Source: an uncultured Paraprevotella sp.
GTDB taxonomy: Bacteria; Bacteroidota; Bacteroidia; Bacteroidales; Bacteroidaceae
DNA: 64,000 bases
NCBI GenBank assembly: GCA_910586505.1
Contig: CAJUGV010000004.1
Coordinates: 124,001 to 188,000 of the forward strand
Reading direction: 5' to 3'
Shown: in pieces, positions 49,975 through 57,994 of the stretch
Numbering within the stretch: the first letter of the stretch is position 1
Layout of the letters: each line of letters begins with the position of its first letter
Notes under the pieces: model-generated
Database searches by the model: none
Told to the model about the DNA's origin: nothing
Seen by the model: the letters and a program-made list of their open reading frames with translations, nothing else
Position numbers and translations under genes: made by a program

Positions 49975-51453
49975 ATGAATATGCAAAAATCATTAGTCTT
50001 TTTCTTTTCACTTGTATCGTGTTGCATGACGGCGGTGTCGGGCTTTACGTCCTGCGAGGATGCAGTGTCGTTCACGGCCGATCGCGGTGCGTTGCTGTCT
50101 TTTTCTGCCGACACCGTGCAGTTTGATACTGTGATTTCCACGATAGGGTCAAGTACACGTCAGCTGATGGTGTATAATCGTAATTCCGATGGCCTTCGTA
50201 TTACTTCCGTACATCTGAAAAAAGGGGATGTCACTCCTTTCAGAGTTAATGTAGACGGGTCATACCTTGAACCCGAAAGTGGGGCAAGGGCATTCGATTT
50301 TGAAGTGCGTAAAGGGGATAGCATCCGGGTGTTTGCCGAGGTTACGATGCCGGAAAACGGGCAGGATGCTCCTGTGGCAATGAACGACACGCTGATTTTT
50401 TCGCTTGAGAGCGGGGTGGAGCAGCATGTGATTCTTGCCGCCGTGGGCCAGGATGCCTATATGTGGCGCGGGCGTGTGATTGAGAAAGACACTTTGCTCC
50501 AGGGTGGCCGGCCGATAGTCGTCTATGACAGTTTGTCCGTCAAAGCCGGTGTGACGTTGTCCATGGCGCCGGGAGTGAAACTGTATTTTCATGACGGGGC
50601 CAGTCTTTGGGTCCATGGGCGTATCAATGTGGAGGGAACGGCCGAACGTCCGGTTGTGTTCCGGGGCGACCGCACCGACCGGATGTTTGATTATCTGCCT
50701 TATGATAATACACCGTCACGTTGGGGAGGCATAAGGCTGAAGGCTACCAGCGAGGACAATCGTGTGAATTATGCCGATATCCACAGTGCTTCTTTTGGCA
50801 TTGCATGCGACAGCAGTTCCCTTGATTTCGTGAAGCTTACGTTAGAGAACAGTGTTATCCACAATGTGGGAGGCGAAGGGCTTGGTCTTTATCACAGCCG
50901 CGTGTCGGTGGGTAATACTCAGATCAGCAATACCCTGGGCCATTGTGTGGCCGTGGTGGGCGGATGGGCGGAGTTCGTGCATTGCACGCTGGCGCAGTTC
51001 TATCCTTGGGATGCTTCACGGGGGGCAGCCTTGTACCTGGCCAATAAATGGCTGGCCGAGGACTATCCGTTGGAACATGCATATTTTCTGAACTGTCTGG
51101 TGACAGGGTATGCCGATGATGTGGTGACCGGCAATTTGGAAGATAAGGATAAGAGTGTGGATTATTATTTCGGCAATTGTGTGCTTCGTACGGTAGAAGA
51201 CGTTGATAATGCCGCTCGTTTTGTCGATGTGGTATATGAGGCGAAGGAGGATGAGAACAGCGGACAGAAGCAGTTCCGGTTGTTTGACACGGATAATTTT
51301 CTCTATGATTTCCGGTTGAAGGATATCGCGCTTGCCCGTGACAAGGGGGCTGTAGAGTGGGCTGCAGGTTATCCTGCTGACAGGTGGGGCGTGGATCGTC
51401 TGACCGGTGGGATGCCGGATGCCGGATGCTATGAATTTGTATCGGAAGAATGA
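49975..51453 (+). CDS. Exported beta-helix-like protein, putative lipoprotein, 492 aa
   Basis: N-terminal signal (SLVFFFSLVSCCMTAVSGFTSCED); the last Cys suggests a lipoprotein although the lipobox is not perfect. Residues about 40-150 look like a beta-sandwich (TVQFDTVISTIGSSTRQLMVYNR, related to DUF1573-like surface domains). Residues 160-420 have the short hydrophobic periodicity of a right-handed parallel beta-helix (GVTLSMAPGVKLYFHDG, HNVGGEGLGLYHSRVSVGN). Precise function unknown. Its stop overlaps the next gene's start by 4 bases. Confidence 0.8.
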   Translation: MNMQKSLVFFFSLVSCCMTAVSGFTSCEDAVSFTADRGALLSFSADTVQFDTVISTIGSSTRQLMVYNRNSDGLRITSVHLKKGDVTPFRVNVDGSYLEPESGARAFDFEVRKGDSIRVFAEVTMPENGQDAPVAMNDTLIFSLESGVEQHVILAAVGQDAYMWRGRVIEKDTLLQGGRPIVVYDSLSVKAGVTLSMAPGVKLYFHDGASLWVHGRINVEGTAERPVVFRGDRTDRMFDYLPYDNTPSRWGGIRLKATSEDNRVNYADIHSASFGIACDSSSLDFVKLTLENSVIHNVGGEGLGLYHSRVSVGNTQISNTLGHCVAVVGGWAEFVHCTLAQFYPWDASRGAALYLANKWLAEDYPLEHAYFLNCLVTGYADDVVTGNLEDKDKSVDYYFGNCVLRTVEDVDNAARFVDVVYEAKEDENSGQKQFRLFDTDNFLYDFRLKDIALARDKGAVEWAAGYPADRWGVDRLTGGMPDAGCYEFVSEE

Positions 51454-52463
51454 GATTCAAAACGGTAGTTGCTGTGGCGGTGTTGCTGGCCGGAGTCTGT
51501 AAGCCGGTCAAGGGACAGCGATGCTTTCGTGTGATGTCTTATAATGTGGAGAACTTGTTCGACTGCAGGCACGACAGCCTGAAGCAGGATGGCGAGTTTC
51601 TACCTGAAGGAGAAAAAAGGTGGACGAGATCTCGCTATTGGCGCAAACTGGAGAATGTGTCAAAGGTGGTGGCAGCCGTAGCAGGCGACAGGCTGCCTGA
51701 TCTCATAGGGCTGTGTGAGGTGGAGAATGACAGTGTGCTTTTCGACCTTACGCGCCGTTCTTCCTTACGTGTGTTGGGCTACCGTTATGTGATGACTGCT
51801 TCACCCGATGTCCGTGGCATTGATGTGGCTTTACTTTACCAGCCGGGAAGTTTTTTGTTGTTGGAATCGCGCGAGGTCGTAGTTCCGTCTGTAGCGGAGG
51901 GATTCCGTTCCACACGTAATGTGTTGTATGCGAAAGGAAAGATTATGACGGGAGATACGCTCCACGTGTTGGTATGCCATTTGCCCAGTCGTTTCCGACA
52001 GTCCCGTGCGGCGCGGCGTCATCGTATGCTGGCGGCACGGACAGTTCGTTCGGTGGTGGATTCTGTATGTTCCGTGACGGAGGTTCCCCGTCTGATTGTC
52101 ATGGGAGATTTCAATGCCGGTATGGGAGATGAGATATTTCATAAAGTATTGACGCCCGCGCTTTATGAACCGTCGCTTTCGATTCATTCCAGGTCAGACG
52201 GTGTGAGGGGCAGTTACCGTTATCGTGGCATTTGGGAGACCATCGACCATATTTTGGTCAGTCCGGCGTTAATGGAAAGAGACAACGCCTTTTATACCAA
52301 AGACGAAAACCGGAGTGTGGCGGCATATCCGTTTATGTACGAACCGGAGACGGCTTATGGCGGGGTGCGGCCGTTTCGCACTTATCAGGGACCTTTGTAC
52401 AAGGGCGGCTACAGCGACCATTTTCCGGTCCTGTTGGATTTTGAATGGAGTGATGCGGAATAA
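51450..52463 (+). CDS. Endonuclease/exonuclease/phosphatase family protein, secreted, 337 aa
   Basis: Signal peptide at about residues 1-22 (TVVAVAVLLAGVCKPVKGQ). EEP-fold motifs: RVMSYNVENLFDCRHD, GLCEVENDSV (metal Glu), GIDVALLYQ, VMGDFNAGMGDE, IDHILVS and SDHFPVLLDFE (catalytic His). Members are Mg-dependent nucleases or phosphodiesterases/phosphatases; the exported location points to extracellular nucleic acid or phospho-compound cleavage. Translationally coupled to the beta-helix gene. Confidence 0.9.
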   Translation: MRFKTVVAVAVLLAGVCKPVKGQRCFRVMSYNVENLFDCRHDSLKQDGEFLPEGEKRWTRSRYWRKLENVSKVVAAVAGDRLPDLIGLCEVENDSVLFDLTRRSSLRVLGYRYVMTASPDVRGIDVALLYQPGSFLLLESREVVVPSVAEGFRSTRNVLYAKGKIMTGDTLHVLVCHLPSRFRQSRAARRHRMLAARTVRSVVDSVCSVTEVPRLIVMGDFNAGMGDEIFHKVLTPALYEPSLSIHSRSDGVRGSYRYRGIWETIDHILVSPALMERDNAFYTKDENRSVAAYPFMYEPETAYGGVRPFRTYQGPLYKGGYSDHFPVLLDFEWSDAE

Positions 52464-52480
52464 GGTTGCAGCGTCGGGCG

Positions 52481-52954
52481 TTATTCGTGATGATAAGGCT
52501 CGTGGTTGATGATGGTCATGGCCCGGTAAATTTGTTCGGCGAAAATCAGCCGTATCATCTGGTGTGAGAAAGTCATTTTCGAGAGTGATACTTTTTCATT
52601 CGCTCTTTGGTAGATGCGGGGGGAGAAACCATAGGGGCCTCCGATTGTGAAAACCAGTCTTTTGGGGCCGGCTGCCATTCTCTTTTCCATCCATGCGGCA
52701 AACTCCATCGAACGGTACTCCCGTCCGTGTTCATCGAGCAGTATGATGTAATCGCCCTGACAGAAGGTTTTCAGCAACAAGTCTGCTTCTTTTTCTTTTT
52801 GTTGTTCTTCAGTCAGGCTTTTGGTGTTCCGCAGTTCCGGTATGATTTCGATGTCAAACGGCAGATAGTGGCGTATGCGTCTGGCATATTCCTCTATTCC
52901 GGCAATGAAATGCGGGTCGTTGGTTTTGCCAACGGCAAGTAATGTAATTCTCAT
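52481..52954 (-). CDS. rlmH: 23S rRNA pseudouridine-1915 N3-methyltransferase RlmH, 157 aa
   Basis: SPOUT-class methyltransferase. Opening MRITLLAVGKTNDPHF, SAM-pocket LLDEHGREYRSMEFAAWM, knot motif VFTIGGPYGFSP and C-terminal LSKMTFSHQMIRLIFAEQIYRA. Length is exactly the family's (about 155). It modifies helix 69 of 23S rRNA in assembled ribosomes. It is downstream of a YqaE peptide gene on the same strand. Confidence 0.96.
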   Translation of the reverse strand: MRITLLAVGKTNDPHFIAGIEEYARRIRHYLPFDIEIIPELRNTKSLTEEQQKEKEADLLLKTFCQGDYIILLDEHGREYRSMEFAAWMEKRMAAGPKRLVFTIGGPYGFSPRIYQRANEKVSLSKMTFSHQMIRLIFAEQIYRAMTIINHEPYHHE

Positions 52955-52966
52955 GCCTGTGTGCTG

Positions 52967-53122
52967 TCAGGCTTTCTTGTTCAAAATGATCAGTGCGCCG
53001 ATCACTCCTGGAATCCATCCGGCCAGTGTGAGCAGAAGCACGATGAGTACGGATCCGCAGCCACGATCTATTACAGCCAGCGGCGGAAAGATGATGGAAA
53101 TGATAACTCTGAATAATGACAT
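52967..53122 (-). CDS. YqaE/Pmp3-family small membrane protein, 51 aa
   Basis: A two-helix plasma-membrane proteolipid (MSLFRVIISIIFPPLAV, then SVLIVLLLTLAGWIPGVIGALI), matching the Pmp3/YqaE pattern FPPLAV...LL...GWIPGxIHA in most positions. The start at 53122 is set by the -7 box at 53151-53158, which rules out the longer frame. Relatives in other organisms affect membrane potential or stress tolerance; here unknown. Confidence 0.85.
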   Translation of the reverse strand: MSLFRVIISIIFPPLAVIDRGCGSVLIVLLLTLAGWIPGVIGALIILNKKA

Positions 53123-53150
53123 GTTCTTTTTTCTTTTATGTTTATACATA

Positions 53151-53158
53151 CAAAGATA
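53151..53158 (-). promoter_or_regulatory. -7 box TATCTTTG for the YqaE and rlmH genes
   Basis: It matches TAnnTTTG on the minus strand, 28 bases from the ATG at 53122. Confidence 0.6.
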
Positions 53159-53332
53159 ATGTTTTAAATCCGTAATCCGAAAGTTCCGGCCGTTTTTGCA
53201 TGTACCACTCTCCGTTTTTTGTTTTCCCTGTAGATTGTCCGGCTTGCCGTATGATCTGTAGATACGCCTTTGTACGTTTTTTTCTCCTTTCTATATTTCT
53301 GCTGTTCAGACACTTGAGTCCGCCGGATTTTT

Positions 53333-53412
53333 ATGCGGAGAAAAATATTTTTTCGTCCGCATCATTTTTAAAAATCATGAGGACGAAATTTTTTTGTTCA
53401 GCGGATGAATTT
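53333..53412. repeat. Dispersed inverted-repeat element, copy 3
   Basis: Two overlapping perfect 7-bp inverted repeats: ATGCGGA (53333-53339) / TCCGCAT (53356-53362) and TTCGTCC (53352-53358) / GGACGAA (53381-53387). The centre CATCATTTTTAAAAATCATG resembles the centre of copies 1 and 2, while the arms differ but still pair. T-rich tracts follow. A weak 86-codon frame (53200-53460) across this region is not called. The surrounding 53159-53501 stretch holds nothing else that I can name. Confidence 0.6.
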
Positions 53413-53501
53413 TTTTGTATGAGAAGAAGAAAAACCGGAGTGTCTTTTCTCAACGTGTAATATTTAGCTCGTGGCCGGTCTATTCTTTCATTTCTTTGTT
53501 G

Positions 53502-53509
53502 TATCTTTG
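53502..53509 (+). promoter_or_regulatory. -7 box TATCTTTG for nadC
   Basis: It matches TAnnTTTG, 38 bases before the ATG at 53548. Confidence 0.6.
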
Positions 53510-53547
53510 CTTGCGGAATAGTGAATAGACATTAAAAAGAAAAGAAT

Positions 53548-54396
53548 ATGTTATCGGTAGAAGAATTGAATGACAGATTGATAGACTTGGCGTTTGCCGA
53601 AGATATCGGCGACGGAGATCATACCACATTGTGTTGTATTCCTGCGGACGCTATGGGGAAATCCCGCTTGCTTATCAAGGAGGAAGGCGTGCTGGCCGGA
53701 GTGGAAATTGCCAAGGAAGTGTTCCGGCGTTTTGACCCGGAGATGCAGGTGGAGGTGTTTCTTGAAGACGGTGCGCATGTGAAGCCGGGCGATGTAGCTA
53801 TGGTGGTGACAGGCCGTGTGCAGAGTTTGTTGCAGACGGAGCGTCTGATGCTGAATATCATGCAGCGGATGAGCGGAATCGCTACCATGACAAACAGGTA
53901 TGTGAAGCGTCTGGAAGGGACGAAAACTCGCATCCTGGATACACGTAAGACCACTCCGGGTATGCGTATGCTTGAGAAGGCGGCCGTAAAAATCGGTGGA
54001 GGGGTCAATCACCGTATCGGATTGTTTGATATGATTTTGCTTAAGGACAATCATGTGGACTTTGCCGGTGGCATTGCCAATGCCATCAACCGCTGTCATG
54101 AATACCTGAAAGAGAAAGGTAAGGACCTTAAGATCGAGATCGAGGTTCGCAACTTCGATGAATTACGGACGGTGCTGGATATGGGAGGTGTAGACCGTGT
54201 GATGTTTGACAACTTTTCAGTGGAGGATACCCGGAAGGCCGTGGAGATGATCGGCGGACGTTTTGAAACGGAATCAAGTGGCGGTATCACGTTCGATACG
54301 TTGCGTGATTATGCAGAATGCGGTGTGGATTTCATTTCTGTCGGTGCGCTTACCCATTCGGTCAAAGGGTTGGACATGAGTTTTAAGGCTTGCTGA
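53548..54396 (+). CDS. nadC: Nicotinate-nucleotide pyrophosphorylase (quinolinate phosphoribosyltransferase), 282 aa
   Basis: Makes nicotinate mononucleotide from quinolinate and PRPP in de novo NAD synthesis. The N-terminal domain starts DLAFAEDIGDGDHTT. The active-site barrel shows DTRKTTPGMRMLEKAAVKIGGG (Arg/Lys of the quinolinate site), LLKDNHVDFAGG, IEIEVRNFDEL, MFDNF and ESSGGI. Full length. nadA and nadB are not in this window. Confidence 0.95.
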   Translation: MLSVEELNDRLIDLAFAEDIGDGDHTTLCCIPADAMGKSRLLIKEEGVLAGVEIAKEVFRRFDPEMQVEVFLEDGAHVKPGDVAMVVTGRVQSLLQTERLMLNIMQRMSGIATMTNRYVKRLEGTKTRILDTRKTTPGMRMLEKAAVKIGGGVNHRIGLFDMILLKDNHVDFAGGIANAINRCHEYLKEKGKDLKIEIEVRNFDELRTVLDMGGVDRVMFDNFSVEDTRKAVEMIGGRFETESSGGITFDTLRDYAECGVDFISVGALTHSVKGLDMSFKAC

Positions 54397-54516
54397 CAGG
54401 CCGGAAGTGGAGGGGTTATCGAAGTGCTGTCTTTTCCGTGATGCGGAAGGACGGCAGATTCGGTAACCTTTTGTTTTATATAGGATAATGAACATGTTTA
54501 TAAAAGAAAGAATGGT

Positions 54517-56202
54517 ATGAGAAAACAGTTGTTTCCGGTGGTTTTTATGTTGTCGCTTTCTTTCCCTTCGGTGGCACAGGTGGAACGCTACCATTCGCCG
54601 GTGGACATTCCGTTTCTCATGTCAGGTAGCTTTGCAGAACCGCGGCCCAATCATTTTCACTGTGGCATAGATGTCAAGACACAAGGAGTGACGGGGAAAC
54701 GTGTGCTGGCGGTAAAGGACGGCTATGTGTCGCGTCTCACGGTGGGGTACGACGGATTCGGAAATGCCCTCTATGTGACGCATCCCGGAGGTGTGGAGAC
54801 TGTGTATTGTCATCTGGATGCTTTCGTTCCGGCTTTGCATGAAAAAGTTCGCAAACAACAGTATGCGGAGGAGTCGGAGAGGGTAGACGTGAAGTTGCCT
54901 CCGTCTTTTTATCCGGTAAAGGCCGGTGAGCTGATAGCTTACAGCGGAAATACCGGAGCTTCGTATGCGCCTCATCTTCATCTGGAGTTGCATCGCACGT
55001 CGGATGGTGCATTGCTTGATCCTTTGCCGCATTTTCTGCATCTGCTGAAGGATGACATGAAGCCGGAGGTGCATGGTGTGAAGTTGTATGCGTGTCCCGG
55101 CAAGGGCTGGGTGGAACCGGTCGGAGGTGCCTACCTGTTCACAGTCACAGCCGACGCCTCTTTCCGTGTGGTGAAAGCATGGGGGCGGATAGGAGCTGCC
55201 GTGAGTGCGGATGATCTGATGAACGGAACCTCCAACAAGTTCGGTATTCGTCGTATCACGTTGAAGGTCGACGGCCGTCAGGTTTTCAGGAGTCAGGCTG
55301 ACGAGTATCTGCCGAAGGAGAACAGGCTGGTGAATTCGTGGGGTGATTATCCTCACTACAGAAGAACGGGCCAGTGGTATCTCAAGTCTTTTGTGGATCC
55401 GGGCAATACTCTGAGTTTCTTGTCGTGCGATGGAAACCGGGGATGGGTGGACGTGAAGGAAGAGCGGGACTATGTGTTTGAATATGCTTTGGAGGACCTG
55501 TCGGGCAACGTTCGCTTTTGTCGTTTCACGGTAAGAGGCGAGCGGAATGAGGCTGCTCTGAAAGAGGCGGAAGCGGAAGAGTACGGACGCAGGGTTTCCG
55601 GCGAATGGGTGGAGTATGACCGTCCGCAAGTGATACAGCGTCCGGGTATGGAGTTGCGTATCCCCTTGGGCGCTCTGACCAGGGATGAGGTGCTACGTCC
55701 CAGGGTGGAGACCGTGCAGGGAGGCATTTCCAATCGATATGTACTTCATGATGAATATGTTCCGTTGGTTAAATATGCCACGCTGATGCTTGCGCCCCGC
55801 GAATCGGTGGTGCATCCGGATAAATGTTATATAGAATCGTCCCGGGGATATGTGGGAGGTAATTATGTAGACGGATGGTATACCGTGCGTATTCGTGAGC
55901 TGGCCGAGTCCTATGCGTTGGCAATGGATACCATAGCCCCTCAATGCCGTTGGCTGACGGCACAGAACGGAAAGAAAGTGTCTGTGTTGCGTTGTGCCGT
56001 GACGGACAAGGGATCCGGAGTGAAAACTTTTAAGGCGTATGCAGACGGTACTTTCGTGCTGTTCACATCCCATAAAGGAGTATGGACATGCCGGTTGGCG
56101 GAGACGCCTTTGAAGCCTGTCGGAAAGCGCAGGCGATTGCTGGTAAAGATTGCCGACCAGTGTGGAAATGAAACTGTATGCGAGAGAGAGTTCATTTATT
56201 AA
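54517..56202 (+). CDS. M23-family peptidase (peptidoglycan hydrolase), 561 aa
   Basis: Signal peptide at residues 1-21 (FMLSLSFPSVAQ). The M23/LytM domain comes early: H48 and D52 in HFHCGIDVKTQG, then a beta strand (YDGFGNALYVTHPGGVETVYCHL) and H153/H155 in APHLHLEL, a full zinc-binding set. Residues about 180-561 are a long beta-rich C-terminal region without a recognised domain. It is expected to act on peptidoglycan in the periplasm. The C69 dipeptidase gene starts 25 bases later. Confidence 0.88.
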   Translation: MRKQLFPVVFMLSLSFPSVAQVERYHSPVDIPFLMSGSFAEPRPNHFHCGIDVKTQGVTGKRVLAVKDGYVSRLTVGYDGFGNALYVTHPGGVETVYCHLDAFVPALHEKVRKQQYAEESERVDVKLPPSFYPVKAGELIAYSGNTGASYAPHLHLELHRTSDGALLDPLPHFLHLLKDDMKPEVHGVKLYACPGKGWVEPVGGAYLFTVTADASFRVVKAWGRIGAAVSADDLMNGTSNKFGIRRITLKVDGRQVFRSQADEYLPKENRLVNSWGDYPHYRRTGQWYLKSFVDPGNTLSFLSCDGNRGWVDVKEERDYVFEYALEDLSGNVRFCRFTVRGERNEAALKEAEAEEYGRRVSGEWVEYDRPQVIQRPGMELRIPLGALTRDEVLRPRVETVQGGISNRYVLHDEYVPLVKYATLMLAPRESVVHPDKCYIESSRGYVGGNYVDGWYTVRIRELAESYALAMDTIAPQCRWLTAQNGKKVSVLRCAVTDKGSGVKTFKAYADGTFVLFTSHKGVWTCRLAETPLKPVGKRRRLLVKIADQCGNETVCEREFIY

Positions 56203-56227
56203 AGAACAGAATATAATAAATAAAAAT

Positions 56228-57877
56228 ATGAGAATCAAATGGATGGTAACGACCCTTCTGGTTGTATGCTCGAACTACGGTGAGGCATGTACGAACCTGA
56301 TAGTGGGGAAAAAAGCGTCGGTCGATGGTTCGGTCATCGTATCGTATAGTGCGGATGATTTCGGAAGCTTCGGTTTTCTGCGTCACTGGCCGGCTGGGAA
56401 GCATGCGGCAGGAAGTATGCGCTCCGTTTACAATTGGGAGAATAATAATTACATCGGTGAAATAGAGGAAGCTCCTGTTACTTACAACGTGATAGGGAAT
56501 ATGAATGAGTTCCAGCTGACTATTACGGAAACGACGTTTGGCGGGCGCCCGGAACTGGCCGATTCTACCGGTTTGCTGGACTACGGTAGTTTGATCTATA
56601 TTGCCTTGCAGCGGGCCCGAACGGCGAAGGAAGCCATCAAGGTTATGACGGATTTGATTAATAAATACGGATATAATAGTGAAGGTGAGAGTTTTACGAT
56701 TGCAGATAAGAATGAAGCATGGGTAATGGAAATGATAGGTAAGGGGCCAGGCCGTAAGGGCGCGGTCTGGGTGGCCTTGCGTGTGCCGGACGATTGTATT
56801 TGTGCCCATGCCAACCATAGCCGTATCCGTCGCTTCCCGTTGCGCGACAAGGAAAACTGTATGTATTCCAAGGATGTGATAAGCTTTGCCCGTGAGAAAG
56901 GATATTTTACAGGAAAGAAAGATAGTGAGTTTTCTTTTTCCGAAGCTTATGCTCCGGCCGATTTCGGAGCTTTGCGCTTTTGCGAAGCCCGTGTATGGAG
57001 TTTCTTCAATCGTTATGCCGACGGGATGGATAAATATTTACCCTATGCTATGGGAGAAGATCTGAAGGCCGAGCCTATGCCTGTTTTTGTCAAGCCGAAA
57101 ACTTTGCTTTCCGTACAGGATGTAAAGGATATGATGCGCGACCATTACGAGGGAACACCGATGGCGCTGGATGACGATCCCGGTATGGGACCGTTCGAAG
57201 CACCTTATCGCCCTACGCCTTTGACATGGAAGGTGGATGGAAACACTTATTTTAACGAACGTCCCATTTCCACGCAACAGTCGGCTTTTGTGATGGTGGC
57301 CCAGATGCGCTCCTATCTTCCTGACTATGCGGGAGGAGTTTTGTGGTTCGGATGTGACGATGCCAATATGATGGCCTTTGTGCCGGTTTATTGCTGTACG
57401 GACATAGTACCGGAATGTTTCAGTAATAAAGTGGCGGATGACCTGCACTTCTCGTTCAAGAGCGCTTTTTGGGTGTGTAACTGGGTGAGCAGCATCGTCT
57501 ATCCGCGATATAGTATGCTGTTTGGCGAATTAAAAGCCGTGCGCGATCGGTTGGAAGCCGATTATAATTCATTGCAGGAGAAGACGGAAAGAGAGGCGGT
57601 AGAGCTGGCCGGAAAGAATGGCGAAGGCGCAATAGCCGCCCGTAAGTATCTGACGGCTTATACTAACCGGGTTTCTGCAGGTATGTTATATGAATGGATG
57701 GAGCTGGGCAAACGTCTGATGGTGAAGTATCTTGACGGAGGAGTACGTCCTGAGAAAGACGGACAGTATGAACGTACGCCCGGTGGCGAAGGCGTGCCAG
57801 TGCAGCGTCCCGGTTATCCGGACCGTTATAGGCGTGAAATAGTGAAAGAGACAGGCGATCGTTTCAAGATGAAATAA
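56228..57877 (+). CDS. C69 family dipeptidase (secreted Ntn hydrolase), 549 aa
   Basis: Signal peptide at about residues 1-20 (MVTTLLVVCSNYGEA), directly followed by CTNLIVGKKASVDGSV. The Cys becomes the N-terminal nucleophile once the leader is removed, the hallmark of family C69 (formerly U34). Other family sequences: ISYSADD-like SYSADDFGS, TETTFGGRPEL, EAWVMEMIGKGPGRKGAVWVA, and CAHANHSRI. The ATG at 56228 gives a proper signal peptide; the longer frame starts within the M23 gene. It releases dipeptides, possibly from M23 products. Confidence 0.9.
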   Translation: MRIKWMVTTLLVVCSNYGEACTNLIVGKKASVDGSVIVSYSADDFGSFGFLRHWPAGKHAAGSMRSVYNWENNNYIGEIEEAPVTYNVIGNMNEFQLTITETTFGGRPELADSTGLLDYGSLIYIALQRARTAKEAIKVMTDLINKYGYNSEGESFTIADKNEAWVMEMIGKGPGRKGAVWVALRVPDDCICAHANHSRIRRFPLRDKENCMYSKDVISFAREKGYFTGKKDSEFSFSEAYAPADFGALRFCEARVWSFFNRYADGMDKYLPYAMGEDLKAEPMPVFVKPKTLLSVQDVKDMMRDHYEGTPMALDDDPGMGPFEAPYRPTPLTWKVDGNTYFNERPISTQQSAFVMVAQMRSYLPDYAGGVLWFGCDDANMMAFVPVYCCTDIVPECFSNKVADDLHFSFKSAFWVCNWVSSIVYPRYSMLFGELKAVRDRLEADYNSLQEKTEREAVELAGKNGEGAIAARKYLTAYTNRVSAGMLYEWMELGKRLMVKYLDGGVRPEKDGQYERTPGGEGVPVQRPGYPDRYRREIVKETGDRFKMK

Positions 57878-57934
57878 ATTGCAGGATTTAGCATATTTTC
57901 GTCTTTCATTGTAGGCTGTATATTGTGAATTGCG

Positions 57935-57942
57935 TATATTTG
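57935..57942 (+). promoter_or_regulatory. -7 box TATATTTG for the phosphomutase gene
   Basis: It matches TAnnTTTG, 52 bases before the ATG at 57995. Confidence 0.6.
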
Positions 57943-57994
57943 CCCGTGATAAAGAAAATAAGATTATCAATAAGTAACAATAATATAATGTAAA

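Noticed and set aside
53200..53460. 86-codon plus-strand frame before nadC
   Set aside because: It spans the repeat copy 3, has no -7 box or ribosome site, and its Phe-rich translation follows from T tracts.
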